Shown here: positions 1-8,225 of the stretch, one piece after another | Position numbering within the stretch: position 1 is the first letter of the stretch | How the letters are laid out: each line of letters opens with the position of its first letter | Assembly (NCBI GenBank): GCA_046293075.1 | Contig: JBKBPL010000014.1 | Span: forward strand, 1-64,000 | DNA length: 64,000 bases | Reading direction: 5' to 3' | Origin: Ga0077530 sp046293075 | GTDB lineage: Bacteria > Pseudomonadota > Alphaproteobacteria > Rhizobiales > Hyphomicrobiaceae | Notes under the pieces: generated by a model | The model's input: only the letters and a program-made list of their open reading frames with translations | The model's database searches: none | What the model was told of the DNA's origin: nothing | Position numbers and translations under genes: made by a program

Positions 1-41
1 TCCGAGAGGCCCTTCTGAAACTGGATGCGGTTGCGCGCCAT
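1..41 (-). CDS. IS1595-family transposase, N-terminal fragment at contig edge
   Basis: Reading leftwards from an ATG at 41 gives MARNRIQFQKGLS before the window ends. This opening (x-NRIQFQKGLS) is the usual start of IS1595-type transposases, which go on with a zinc-finger and a DDE/ISXO2-like domain. An AGGGAGA ribosome site lies about 7 bases upstream. Only 13 codons are visible, so completeness and catalytic residues cannot be judged. It faces the same way as the truncated gene to its right, which suggests that the element interrupted that gene. Confidence 0.6.
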   Translation of the reverse strand, partial: MARNRIQFQKGLS

Positions 42-99
42 CGCCCATCTCCCTGATCTGGCACGTATTCTCTGTAGATTCGAATGGCAGCATCAGGGC

Positions 100-291
100 T
101 TATGATGGTGCGTAATCAGGAAGCGTATTGCGAAAGGCCTCCTTGCCCTCGGTGGTGCCGGCAAAGGGCACCAACGCCTCTGATGCGTTCAGCGTATAGA
201 CGAAATCATCGCTCGCATACGACAGTGCGGTCTCGACATCCTGGGTGCTCCAGGCCCTGATAATACCTTCAACAACTTCGCGCGCCTTCAT
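100..291 (-). pseudogene. SnoaL/NTF2-like protein, truncated
   Basis: The 63 residues (MKAREVVEGIIRAWSTQDVE...) match the first half of a SnoaL-like (NTF2 fold) protein: an N-terminal helix with W-S-T-Q-D, then strand F-V-Y and a G-x-x-x-G-K-E-A-F segment. Members of this family are usually about 120-150 residues, so the reading frame stops after roughly half a domain. The stop lies about 60 bases before a transposase start codon, which fits disruption by an insertion sequence. The exact element end and any target duplication cannot be fixed from this window. Function of the intact gene is unknown; the fold serves small-molecule isomerases, cyclases and binding proteins. Confidence 0.55.
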
Positions 292-591
292 TCAATTGCT
301 CCGCAATAAAATTTCGTCTGCTGATGGCAGCGTTCCTCACCGGTCACCCTGGTCTGGTGAGCCCTCCAGCATCCCTTGTCACAGAATGAAAGAGCGGCCG
401 CCTCGAACAGCTTGCGACCTCATGAAAATGCCCCCAAACACGGATCAATGCCGCTTGAGCCTAGAAAGCTGATGGCTTTTGTCAATTCGTGGCCCGCTCC
501 GCGAAACGCCACGCTTTGCCGCCTGCGGCACATGCGCTATCACCGCAGCGGCGATGATTGATCTCAAACAAGAGCAAATAGGAGTGACGCC
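292..591. other. intergenic region, promoter side of two divergent genes
   Basis: No convincing coding sequence is seen. The stretch separates the truncated SnoaL-like gene (minus) from the SDR gene at 592 (plus), so it should carry both promoters. The last 20 bases hold an AGGAGTG ribosome site for the SDR gene. No terminator or clear operator was recognised. Confidence 0.4.
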
Positions 592-1371
592 ATGGATCTC
601 GGCATCAAGGGCAGGACGGCCATTGTCTGTGCGGCCTCGAAGGGCCTTGGCAAGGGCGCGGCCCTTGCCCTCGCGCAGGAGGGCGTCAATCTCTTCATTA
701 CGGCCCGCACCAAGGCTGATATCGAGGCCACCGCCGACGAAATCCGCAAAGCGACGGGCGTCGAGGTCACACCGATTGCGGGCGACATCACGACCGAGGA
801 AGGCCGCCAGCAGGTGCTTGCCGCCTGCCCCAACCCTGACATCCTGGTCAACAACGCTGGCGGCCCGCCGCCCGGCGATTTCAAGGACTTCACGCTCGAC
901 GACTGGCGCAAGGCCGTCGAGTGGAACATGATTACGCCGATCGCGCTGATCAAAGCCACCGTCTACGGCATGATGGACCGCGGCTTCGGCCGCATCGTCA
1001 ACATCACCTCGCAGTCGGTCAAAGCGCCGATCGCCTCGCTCGAGCTTTCGAACGGCGCGCGCACAGGCCTCACCGGCGCCATCGCCATCATCGCGCGCAA
1101 GGCCGTCCGCCACAACGTGACGATCAACAACATCCTGCCCGGCCCCTTCGACACCGACCGGCTCCGCGGCACCAGCAAGAAGATGGCCGAGGTCCGGGGC
1201 GTCCCCGTCGAGCAGATTGCCGAGGAGCGCAAGAAGGCCATTCCGGCCGGCCGCTTCGGCACCACCGAGGAATTCGGCGCCGCCACCGCATTCCTGTGCT
1301 CGAAGCACGCCGGCTTCATCACCGGCCAGAACCTGCTGCTCGACGGCGGCATCTTCCCGGGATCGATCTAG
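592..1371 (+). CDS. Atypical SDR family oxidoreductase (FabG-like, non-canonical active site)
   Basis: A 259-residue Rossmann protein of SDR length. The dinucleotide-binding segment is present in altered form (CAASKGLGKG, about residues 13-22, in place of TGxxxGxG), followed by the NNAGG signature near residue 86. The active-site serine region (NITSQS) is present, but the usual Y-x-x-x-K is replaced by S-N-G-A-R. That fits the known atypical ketoacyl-reductase-like SDR subgroup lacking the full catalytic tetrad, so substrate and even redox activity are uncertain. The C-terminus (ITGQNLLLDGGIFPGSI) is typical of the fold. AGGAGTG sits 6 bases before the ATG. It faces the TcuA-like gene convergently. 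Confidence 0.85.
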   Translation: MDLGIKGRTAIVCAASKGLGKGAALALAQEGVNLFITARTKADIEATADEIRKATGVEVTPIAGDITTEEGRQQVLAACPNPDILVNNAGGPPPGDFKDFTLDDWRKAVEWNMITPIALIKATVYGMMDRGFGRIVNITSQSVKAPIASLELSNGARTGLTGAIAIIARKAVRHNVTINNILPGPFDTDRLRGTSKKMAEVRGVPVEQIAEERKKAIPAGRFGTTEEFGAATAFLCSKHAGFITGQNLLLDGGIFPGSI

Positions 1372-1479
1372 GGATGGCGCCCGCGGCGCGAGCGAGGCTA
1401 AGTCTCGCGCTCTACTGGGAGGGACCTCGTGGCCCCCCCGCCATTTATGCATTCGGAGCGCGCCGCGCGCGCGGCATGT

Positions 1480-1578
1480 CCCTTCTCCGCGTCCTATACG
1501 GGGAGAAGGTGAGGATGAGGGGCGGGCGCTTGCGCCACGCAGGAGTTTGCCGCCGCCCCTCGCCTGAGCCCTCTCCGC
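1480..1578. repeat. Dispersed GC-rich palindromic element, intergenic copy
   Basis: Two nested inverted repeats are visible. CCTTCTCC at 1481-1488 pairs with GGAGAAGG at 1502-1509. A following GAGGGGCGG arm pairs with CCGCCCCTC near 1552-1560. The same architecture recurs twice inside uvrB near 41.2-41.4 and 43.8 kb. Here it lies between the convergent ends of the SDR and TcuA-like genes, where the hairpin could also act as a bidirectional terminator, although no U-run follows. Confidence 0.6.
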
Positions 1579-1590
1579 ACACGCCCAGGC

Positions 1591-3102
1591 TCACGCCGTC
1601 CGCTGCGCTTCGCCCAACGCGAACCCGGCCGCACCCTCGCCGGCGATCTTGCCGAACACCGCGCCCGAGGTGAGGCCCGTACCGCCCGGGTAGTTGTGAT
1701 AGAAGAGGCCGCCAACCAGTTCGCCGGCCGCATAGAGCCCCGGGATCGGCTGTCCGGCCGTGTCCTCGACTTCGCAGCCCGTCGAGATTTTGAGGCCGCC
1801 GAACGTGAAGGTGAGGCCGCACGTCACCTGATAGGCCTCGAAGGGCGGCGTATCCAGCACGTTCGCCCAGTTGGACTTCGGCACCTTGAGGCCACGCGTG
1901 CCACGCCCGTCCTTGATCGCGGGGTTGAATGGCACCTCGGTCATCACGGCCGCATTGTAGGCCCGCAGCTCCTCGAGGCAGCGCTCGGCATCGACACCTT
2001 CGAGCTTCTTCACGAGTTCCTCGAGCGTATCCGCCGACACCTTAGTCACCCGCCGGATGCGGTACTCGTCGCGCAGCAGATGCAGCACCTTCTTGTCGAA
2101 GATCTGCCAAGCCATCATGTCAGGCTGGTCCTTGATGACGTGGCCATAGCGCGCGTAGGTGTAGTTGCGGAAGTCATAGCCCTCGTCGACGAAGCGTTCG
2201 CCGCGCGCGTTGACCATGATACCGAGCGGATAGGAGTGCTTCTGGAAGTTGTCGCCGACGGAGAGATCGCCGAAGGGCGGCGCATTGTAGTCCCATCCGA
2301 CTGCGTGGCCGCTCGACCAGTGCCCCCAGGGCATGGCGCCGATGTCGAGTGCCATCTTGATGCCGCCGCCCGTGTTGTAGCGGGTGCCGCGCACCTTCGC
2401 GAGCTCCCAGCCCGGCCCCATGTAGCGCGCGCGCATCTCGGCATTGGATTCAAAGCCGCCGCACGCCAGCACCACCGCGCCTGCGCGAAGGTCGCTCGTG
2501 CGGCCCTTGTGGCGCACCTTGACGCCGGTGACGCGGCCGGCATCGTCTGTGAGCAGGGCGATGCCCGCCGTCTCGTAGCGGATGTCGACACCCTTCTTCT
2601 GGCAGATGTCGTGCTCCATATCGACGAGGCCTGGCCCACCGCCCCAGATCTCGACGCACAGGCCGCCCCAGAACTTGAACTTGCCGTCCACCTTGAAGGC
2701 CTGGCGGCCCTGCGAGGTCTGGAACTTCACGCCCTGCCTCTTGAGCCACTGCCACGTCGAGAGGCTGTTGTGCACGAGGATGTCGCAGAGCTCCGGATCG
2801 GTGCGGTAGCGCGTCATGCGGTACATGTCGTCGAAGTACTGCTCGGCCGTGTAGGTGCCGAAATCCATCGTCGCGAGCTCGGCCTCGGAAAGATCGACCA
2901 GTGACGTCACGTCTTCAACGCTATTGTAGACGAGGCGCGTGGCGCCTGCCGTGTACGTCGAGTTGCCGCCCCGCTCCTCGATGGTCGCGGCCTCGAGCAT
3001 GATGACGCGCGCGCCCGCATCCCGCGCGGCAAGCGCCGCCGACGCCGCAGCATTGCCAGCCCCGACAACGATCACGTCCGCGTCGAGCATCTCTTTGGTC
3101 AT
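1591..3102 (-). CDS. tcuA: FAD-dependent tricarballylate dehydrogenase TcuA-like flavoprotein
   Basis: A 503-residue flavoprotein of the succinate dehydrogenase/fumarate reductase flavoprotein superfamily. The N-terminus has the FAD-binding motif VIVVGAGNAAASAALAARD. Mid-protein GIMVNARGERFVDE and C-terminal PGLYAAGELVGG...NYPGGTGLTSGAVFGK are hallmarks of the TcuA/FrdA-like group. TcuA oxidises tricarballylate to cis-aconitate; other members reduce fumarate, urocanate or 3-oxosteroids, so the substrate is inferred. The ATG at 3102 is preferred because GAAGGAGCG lies 8 bases upstream and the FAD motif follows directly. No TcuB (iron-sulfur/cytochrome) partner is next to it. It follows an SDR gene on the same strand 97 bases away. 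Confidence 0.8.
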   Translation of the reverse strand: MTKEMLDADVIVVGAGNAAASAALAARDAGARVIMLEAATIEERGGNSTYTAGATRLVYNSVEDVTSLVDLSEAELATMDFGTYTAEQYFDDMYRMTRYRTDPELCDILVHNSLSTWQWLKRQGVKFQTSQGRQAFKVDGKFKFWGGLCVEIWGGGPGLVDMEHDICQKKGVDIRYETAGIALLTDDAGRVTGVKVRHKGRTSDLRAGAVVLACGGFESNAEMRARYMGPGWELAKVRGTRYNTGGGIKMALDIGAMPWGHWSSGHAVGWDYNAPPFGDLSVGDNFQKHSYPLGIMVNARGERFVDEGYDFRNYTYARYGHVIKDQPDMMAWQIFDKKVLHLLRDEYRIRRVTKVSADTLEELVKKLEGVDAERCLEELRAYNAAVMTEVPFNPAIKDGRGTRGLKVPKSNWANVLDTPPFEAYQVTCGLTFTFGGLKISTGCEVEDTAGQPIPGLYAAGELVGGLFYHNYPGGTGLTSGAVFGKIAGEGAAGFALGEAQRTA

Positions 3103-3199
3103 TCCAGTCCGCTCCTTCTCAGGCGCACACAGGGCGCCCGTCATGACGGCGCCGCCAGAAAATCCCGGCGGCAGCCTCCGCTTTCACAACTGTTACGCC

Positions 3200-3988
3200 C
3201 TACGTTTGCCGCGCGGCGTCCTGCTGCTGCTGGCGCGCGCGCATCTGACCAATGTAGCCGCGGTTGTACGTCGGGCTGACCACGACCTCGTTGATGCACA
3301 CGTGCGCCGGCTGCGTCGAGAGATAGACGATGAGATTGCCGAGATCGCCGGGCTGCAGCATCCGCGCGAGCGCCTCCGGCGGCTCGGGCGGATCGCGCTG
3401 CTGCATGATCGGGGTTGCCACTTCGCCGGGGCAGACGACGGTCGAGCGGATGCCATGCTGGCATTCCTCGAGGTTGATCGAGTGGCTCATGGCCACGACG
3501 CCGTGCTTCGCGGCAATGTAGAGCGGCCCCGGCACCGGGCCGACGTAGCGGCCCGCCCACGAGGCCGTATGGATCATGAGACCGCCCTTCTGCGCCCGCA
3601 TCAGCGGTAACACCGCGCGCGCCACGTAGGCCGCGCTCGAGAGATTGCCGTGAATGAGCGTGTCGATACCTTCCGGCGAAATGCGCTGCCAGCTCCGGTC
3701 GGGGATGTTGACGCCGGCATTGTTGACGAGAATATCGATGCGGCCGTGCCGATCCTTGATCGTCGCGACCGCCTTTTCGACATCCGCCGACCTGGTCAGA
3801 TCAACGGCCAGCGCCTCGGCGGACCCGCCGCTGCCCTTGATGCTCTTCGCGACCGCCTCAAGCGGCGCGGCGCGCCGCCCGCTCAGCACGACGTGCGCCC
3901 CCTCCGCGGCGAGCCCGACCGCGCCAGCCTCACCGATGCCGGTTCCCGCGCCCGTGACCCAGGCGATCTTTCCCTTCAATCGTTGCAC
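3200..3988 (-). CDS. SDR family NAD(P)-dependent oxidoreductase
   Basis: A classical 262-residue short-chain dehydrogenase. The cofactor motif TGAGTGIGEAG is near residues 13-23, NNAG near residue 90, the catalytic serine in HTAS, and Y-I-A-A-K gives the Tyr/Lys pair. The PGEVATPI segment after the active site is also typical. Unlike the SDR at 592-1371 it has a complete catalytic set. It is upstream of the TcuA-like gene on the same strand and is likely co-transcribed, pointing to oxidation or reduction of a small hydroxy or keto acid. The substrate is not identifiable. Confidence 0.88.
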   Translation of the reverse strand: MQRLKGKIAWVTGAGTGIGEAGAVGLAAEGAHVVLSGRRAAPLEAVAKSIKGSGGSAEALAVDLTRSADVEKAVATIKDRHGRIDILVNNAGVNIPDRSWQRISPEGIDTLIHGNLSSAAYVARAVLPLMRAQKGGLMIHTASWAGRYVGPVPGPLYIAAKHGVVAMSHSINLEECQHGIRSTVVCPGEVATPIMQQRDPPEPPEALARMLQPGDLGNLIVYLSTQPAHVCINEVVVSPTYNRGYIGQMRARQQQQDAARQT

Positions 3989-4219
3989 GGCACGTTTCCT
4001 TTCCCCTCAGCCCGCCACGGCGGCCGGGCCGCGGTGAAGCTAGAGCAAACGTCCGGACATGTCACCGCCCACCCGTGCGCGCCGGCCCTGCGGCCCAAGC
4101 GTCACACGGCGATCCGCCTTCGCCCCGATCGGCTCGTGCGACGGGTACCATCAGGAGCGCCGCGTCTCTATAGTTCTCTGTGTGCGCACGAGCCTTCTGC
4201 GCCACGCTGACGGGGGACG

Positions 4220-4696
4220 ATGAGCGAGAACCTCGCACCGCATGACATGATCCGCGCCAATGCCGATCTGGTGCTGGCCGTGGCGCGGGATGAGTATGGT
4301 CAGAGCTTCGGCTTCGACGCCGAGGGTGTGCGCTGGCTCGACGGCTACCTCCAGCAGGTGCATGAGCAAGGGGGTGTCGAAGACACCGAAACCTTTTGTG
4401 ACCAGCTCGGCTCGTTTCTCGGCACCTGCATCATAGAGACCTACGGCGGTGCGTGGCAGGAGACGGAGCATGGCTGGGCCGTCGTGCTGGACGGCGATCT
4501 CGCGGTGTTCCCTTTCAACAAGACGCTCAAACATCTGACCGAGGGTGCGGGCGACTCGGTCCTGGGCCTCTTCAACAGCATTCCCGCGTTGATCGGCCAC
4601 ACAGGGGGCACAGTGCCTGAAGCCGTCCCGGCCGAGCCCAAGAGCAGCGCCAAGTCCTTGATCGGCAGAATCGGCGACCTCTTCCGTCGCCGCTGA
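4220..4696 (+). CDS. Conserved hypothetical protein, 158 aa
   Basis: A soluble acidic protein without signal peptide or membrane segment. The central part (GTCIIETYGGAWQE...GWAVVLDGDLAVFPFNK) looks like a small globular alpha/beta domain, and the C-terminus is basic (GRIGDLFRRR). I do not recognise a named family with confidence. The start has a GACGGGGGACG purine-rich site 5-10 bases upstream. It sits between the divergent SDR gene and leuC, but nothing in the protein ties it to catabolism. Confidence 0.7.
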   Translation: MSENLAPHDMIRANADLVLAVARDEYGQSFGFDAEGVRWLDGYLQQVHEQGGVEDTETFCDQLGSFLGTCIIETYGGAWQETEHGWAVVLDGDLAVFPFNKTLKHLTEGAGDSVLGLFNSIPALIGHTGGTVPEAVPAEPKSSAKSLIGRIGDLFRRR

Positions 4697-4865
4697 GCGG
4701 CGCCTCGTGCGCCCGCATCCGGCGCAGACCAGATCGCCCGGCCCGCAGCTGGACGGCCCTGCCGGCCCATGCCATCAATGAGCAAAATCAACACGCCGCA
4801 GACGGGCCGCGCGCCAAGACGGGTGCCGACGGCTCGCATGGACGGCCCCCAAGGAGGAGCGCGGC

Positions 4866-6287
4866 ATGGCTGAAACACGGGGCGCCCAACCGGCGACCAT
4901 GTTCGAGAAGATCTGGCGGCGCCACGTCGTCGTCGACCGGCCGGACGGCTACACCCTGCTGTACATCGATCGGCACCTGCTCCACGACGGCTCGTACAAC
5001 GCCTTCCGCCGCCTCGCGGCCAGTGGCCTTGCCATACGTCGGCCGGACCGCGCATTTGCCACGCCCGACCACTACATGCCGACCGACACCCGCGATACAT
5101 CCACGATCTCGGACCCGAACCATCGCCGCATGATCATCGGCCTTGGCGAGCACGCCGCGGCCACCGGCGTGACGCTTTTTGACGTCGGTGACCGCCGCCA
5201 GGGCATTGTGCACGTTGTCGGCCCCGAGCAGGGCATCACGCTGCCGGGCATCACGCTCGTCTGCGGTGACAGCCACACGTCCACGCACGGCGCGCTCGGC
5301 TGCCTCGCCTTCGGCATCGGCTCGTCCGAGGTCACGCACGTCCTCGCCACGCAGACACTGTGGCAGAGAAAGCCCAAAGCCATGCGCGTGACGATCGATG
5401 GGCCACTCGGCTTCGGCATCACGGGCAAGGATGTCATCCTCGCCATCATCGCCCGCATCGGTGCGGCCGGTGGCACTGGCCATGTGCTCGAATATGCCGG
5501 AAGCGGCATCCGCCAGCTTTCCATCGAAGGCCGGCTCACGCTCTGCAACATGTCCATCGAAGGCGGCGGCCGCGCCGGCATGATCGCACCGGACGACAAG
5601 ACCTACGCGTACATCGCTGGCCGGCCCTATGCCCCGAAAGGCGAGGCGTGGGATCGTGCGCTCGCCTTCTGGCGCACGCTGCCGACCGACGATGGCGCCT
5701 CGTTCGACCGCGAGGTCACGCTTGCTGGCCCCGACATCGCGCCGATGGTCACCTGGGGCACGAGTCCCGAGGACGCCGCTCCGGTTACAGAAGCCGTGCC
5801 CGATCCGGCCGCGGCGCCGGATGCCGCCCGGCGCGATGGGCAGGCCCGTGCACTAGCCTACATGGGCCTCGAGCCCGGCACGCCGATCGCCGAGATCACC
5901 GTGGACCGGGTCTTCATCGGCTCGTGCACCAACAGCCGCATCGAGGACCTGCGCCTGGCCGCCGCCGTGGCCAATGGCCGCAAGGCAAAGGTCCCGAGTT
6001 GGATCGTGCCCGGCTCCGGCATCGTCAAGGCGCAGGCCGAGGCCGAAGGGCTCGATAAGGTCTTCAAGGAGGCGGGCTTCGAGTGGCGCGAGGCAGGCTG
6101 CTCCATGTGCGTCGGCATGAATGGCGAGATCGGCCGTCCCGGCGAGCGCATCGCCTCAACGTCAAACCGCAATTTCGTCGGCCGCCAGGGCAAGGGCGTA
6201 CGCACGCATCTCGTCAGTCCTGCCATGGCCGCCGCCGCTGCCGTCACCGGGCGCTTCACTGACGTCCGCCGGCTGCTTCCGGCCTAG
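4866..6287 (+). CDS. leuC: 3-isopropylmalate dehydratase large subunit (LeuC family)
   Basis: A 473-residue aconitase-superfamily protein, the usual length of bacterial LeuC. The N-terminus reads MFEKIWRRHVV...YIDRHLLHD. The segment CGDSHTSTHGALG is conserved, and the [4Fe-4S] ligands appear as Cys354 (SCTNSR), Cys412 and Cys415 (GCSMC). With LeuD it isomerises 2- and 3-isopropylmalate, but the same family includes citramalate and dimethylmalate dehydratases. The neighbouring TcuA-like flavoprotein, SDRs and TRAP binding protein, and the lack of leuA/leuB here, leave open a catabolic role on another branched di- or tricarboxylate. AAGGAGCGCGGC precedes the ATG. Confidence 0.93.
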   Translation: MAETRGAQPATMFEKIWRRHVVVDRPDGYTLLYIDRHLLHDGSYNAFRRLAASGLAIRRPDRAFATPDHYMPTDTRDTSTISDPNHRRMIIGLGEHAAATGVTLFDVGDRRQGIVHVVGPEQGITLPGITLVCGDSHTSTHGALGCLAFGIGSSEVTHVLATQTLWQRKPKAMRVTIDGPLGFGITGKDVILAIIARIGAAGGTGHVLEYAGSGIRQLSIEGRLTLCNMSIEGGGRAGMIAPDDKTYAYIAGRPYAPKGEAWDRALAFWRTLPTDDGASFDREVTLAGPDIAPMVTWGTSPEDAAPVTEAVPDPAAAPDAARRDGQARALAYMGLEPGTPIAEITVDRVFIGSCTNSRIEDLRLAAAVANGRKAKVPSWIVPGSGIVKAQAEAEGLDKVFKEAGFEWREAGCSMCVGMNGEIGRPGERIASTSNRNFVGRQGKGVRTHLVSPAMAAAAAVTGRFTDVRRLLPA

Positions 6288-6297
6288 GGGGCAAAGC

Positions 6298-6924
6298 ATG
6301 ACCAAGAGCGGCAATAAGCAGTTCAGGGCCTTCGACCGCCTGACCTCGACAGCAATCGCCATCGATCAGCCCAACGTCGATACCGACCAGATCATCCCCG
6401 CGCGCTATCTCGCCCTGCCGCGCGAGCAGCAGGTGCCGCACCTCTTTCATGATCTGCGCTACCGCGATGATCACGCGCCCCGCGAAGGCTTCCCGCTCAA
6501 TGCGCCGACGGCTGCCGGCGCAGAGATCCTGATCGCCGAGCACAACTTCGGCTGCGGATCGAGCCGCGAGCACGCCGTCTCCGTCCTCGTGGACAACGGT
6601 TTCCGCGTCTTCATCGCGCCGAGCTTCGGGGACATCTTCCACAACAACTGCTTCCAGAACGGCGCGCTGCCGATCCGCCTCCCGGCTGCGCGCGTGCGCG
6701 AGATGCTCGACCACGTGGCAAAACGCCCCGACGCCCGCATCACGGTCGACCTCGAGGCGCAGACCGTCACCGGCCCCGACAACTGGACGCAGAGCTTCGA
6801 GATCGACAGCTTCCGCAAGCAGTGCCTCCTCCAGGGCACCGACGACATCTCGCTTACCCTGACGTACGCCGATGCCATCGCGGCCCACGAGCGCCGCGCC
6901 GCCGCCGAGGCCGACTGGCTCTGA
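6298..6924 (+). CDS. leuD: 3-isopropylmalate dehydratase small subunit (LeuD family)
   Basis: A 208-residue swivelling-domain subunit that completes the LeuC active site. The signature GCGSSREHA is present, followed by FGDIFHNNCFQNG. The ATG at 6298, ten bases past the leuC stop, gives the family's normal length and begins MTKSGNKQFRAFDRL; longer upstream reading in this frame overlaps leuC and is not needed. The tight spacing argues for one transcript with leuC. As with leuC, the substrate could be isopropylmalate or a related acid. Confidence 0.93.
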   Translation: MTKSGNKQFRAFDRLTSTAIAIDQPNVDTDQIIPARYLALPREQQVPHLFHDLRYRDDHAPREGFPLNAPTAAGAEILIAEHNFGCGSSREHAVSVLVDNGFRVFIAPSFGDIFHNNCFQNGALPIRLPAARVREMLDHVAKRPDARITVDLEAQTVTGPDNWTQSFEIDSFRKQCLLQGTDDISLTLTYADAIAAHERRAAAEADWL

Positions 6925-7049
6925 GCGACGCGCCGTCGCCACCCTGCCCGCCTTTTGCGCACGCCAAGAGGCGGGTCGCACCAACTGTAGTGTTGAGCGC
7001 GCCGCGTGGCCGTGCAAGATACCGCTCGGAGCCATATTTGGAGGTGTCT

Positions 7050-8027
7050 ATGAGCTTGATGTTGAAGTCCGTTTCTGCACTCGCCCTGACCGGGCTGCTG
7101 TCGGTTCCGGCCTTGGCGCAGACGAAGTGGGACATGCCGGTCCCCTACAACGAGGGCAACTTCCACACCCAGAACATCCTGCAGTTCGCCAAGGACATTG
7201 CAGCGGCTACCGGCGGCCAGCTGACCATACAGGTCCACCCCTCGGGCTCTCTCTTCAAGCACCCCGAGATCAAGCCTTCGGTGCGTCGCGGCCTCGCCCC
7301 GATCGGCGAGATGCTGGCTTCGCTTGCCTCCAACGAGAGCCCGATCTATGGCGTCGACTCGGTGCCGTTCCTGACCGGCGGCTACGCCGACGCCAAGAAG
7401 CTCTACGATGCGCAGAAACCCTTCCTCGAGAAGAAGCTCGACAGCGAAGGTCTGAAGCTCCTCTACTCCGTGCCGTGGCCGCCGCAGGGCCTCTACGCCC
7501 GCAAGGAGCTCAAAACCATTGGCGACCTCTCGGGCCTCAAGTTCCGCACCTACAATGCCGCGACGAGCCGCCTCGCACAGCTCATCAAGGCCGTGCCGAC
7601 CCAGATCGAGGCGCCGGATATCCCGACCGCTTTCCAGACGGGCCGCGTCGAGGCCATGGTGACGTCGCCGGCGACGGGCGTCGACAGCAAGGCGTGGGAC
7701 TTCCTCACGCACTTCCACGATCTCAAGGGCTGGCAGCCGCGCAACATCGTGTTCGTGAACAAAGCCGCCTTCGAGAAGCTCCCCGCCGACCACCAGAAAG
7801 CCGTCCTGACTGCGGCCGCCGCAGCCGAGAAGCGCGGCTGGGAGGTCTCGGAGAAGGAGACGGAGCGCACGACCAAGGTGCTCGCCGACAACAAGATCGT
7901 CATCGTCAAGCCGTCGACTGAGCTGCGCGAGGCCCTCCAGAAGATCGGCGCAACCATGGCCGAGGAGTGGGAGAAGTCGGCCGGCGCCGACGGCACGGCC
8001 CTGCTCAAGGCCTACCGCGGGAAATAG
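7050..8027 (+). CDS. TRAP transporter substrate-binding protein (DctP family)
   Basis: A 325-residue periplasmic binding protein. A short signal peptide (MSLMLKSVSALALTGLLSVPALA) ends in an A-L-A cleavage site. The mature part has the DctP layout, including L-S-G-L-K-F-R-T-Y, the cluster with the conserved arginine that binds substrate carboxylate, and P-T-A-F-Q-T-G-R-V-E-A-M. GGAGGTG lies 4 bases before the start. No DctQ or DctM membrane subunit is adjacent, so it is an orphan receptor or uses subunits encoded elsewhere. Its place after leuCD suggests import of an organic acid used by this island. A terminator hairpin follows the gene. Confidence 0.9.
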   Translation: MSLMLKSVSALALTGLLSVPALAQTKWDMPVPYNEGNFHTQNILQFAKDIAAATGGQLTIQVHPSGSLFKHPEIKPSVRRGLAPIGEMLASLASNESPIYGVDSVPFLTGGYADAKKLYDAQKPFLEKKLDSEGLKLLYSVPWPPQGLYARKELKTIGDLSGLKFRTYNAATSRLAQLIKAVPTQIEAPDIPTAFQTGRVEAMVTSPATGVDSKAWDFLTHFHDLKGWQPRNIVFVNKAAFEKLPADHQKAVLTAAAAAEKRGWEVSEKETERTTKVLADNKIVIVKPSTELREALQKIGATMAEEWEKSAGADGTALLKAYRGK

Positions 8028-8054
8028 AAAGTCGCCATTGGCGCCAAGACAGAC

Positions 8055-8089
8055 GCGCCGGTCCCGGTGGGTACCGGCGCTTTCTCTTT
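8055..8089 (+). terminator. Rho-independent terminator after the TRAP binding protein
   Basis: GCGCCGGT (8055-8062) pairs with ACCGGCGC (8073-8080) around a 10-base loop and is followed by TTTCTCTTT. It lies 28 bases after the stop codon, a good match to an intrinsic terminator ending the leuCD/TRAP unit. Confidence 0.75.
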
Positions 8090-8225
8090 GCCCACAAGAC
8101 GCCGGCGTGCCGGCACATCCGCCGACCGGGGCGGACGCGCCTTGCGCGCAAGCTATGCCATTCCTCCCCACCAGGGGCTCAGGAACGTGTGACGCGGCTC
8201 CGACGGCAAGATTGTCCCCGCGGCC

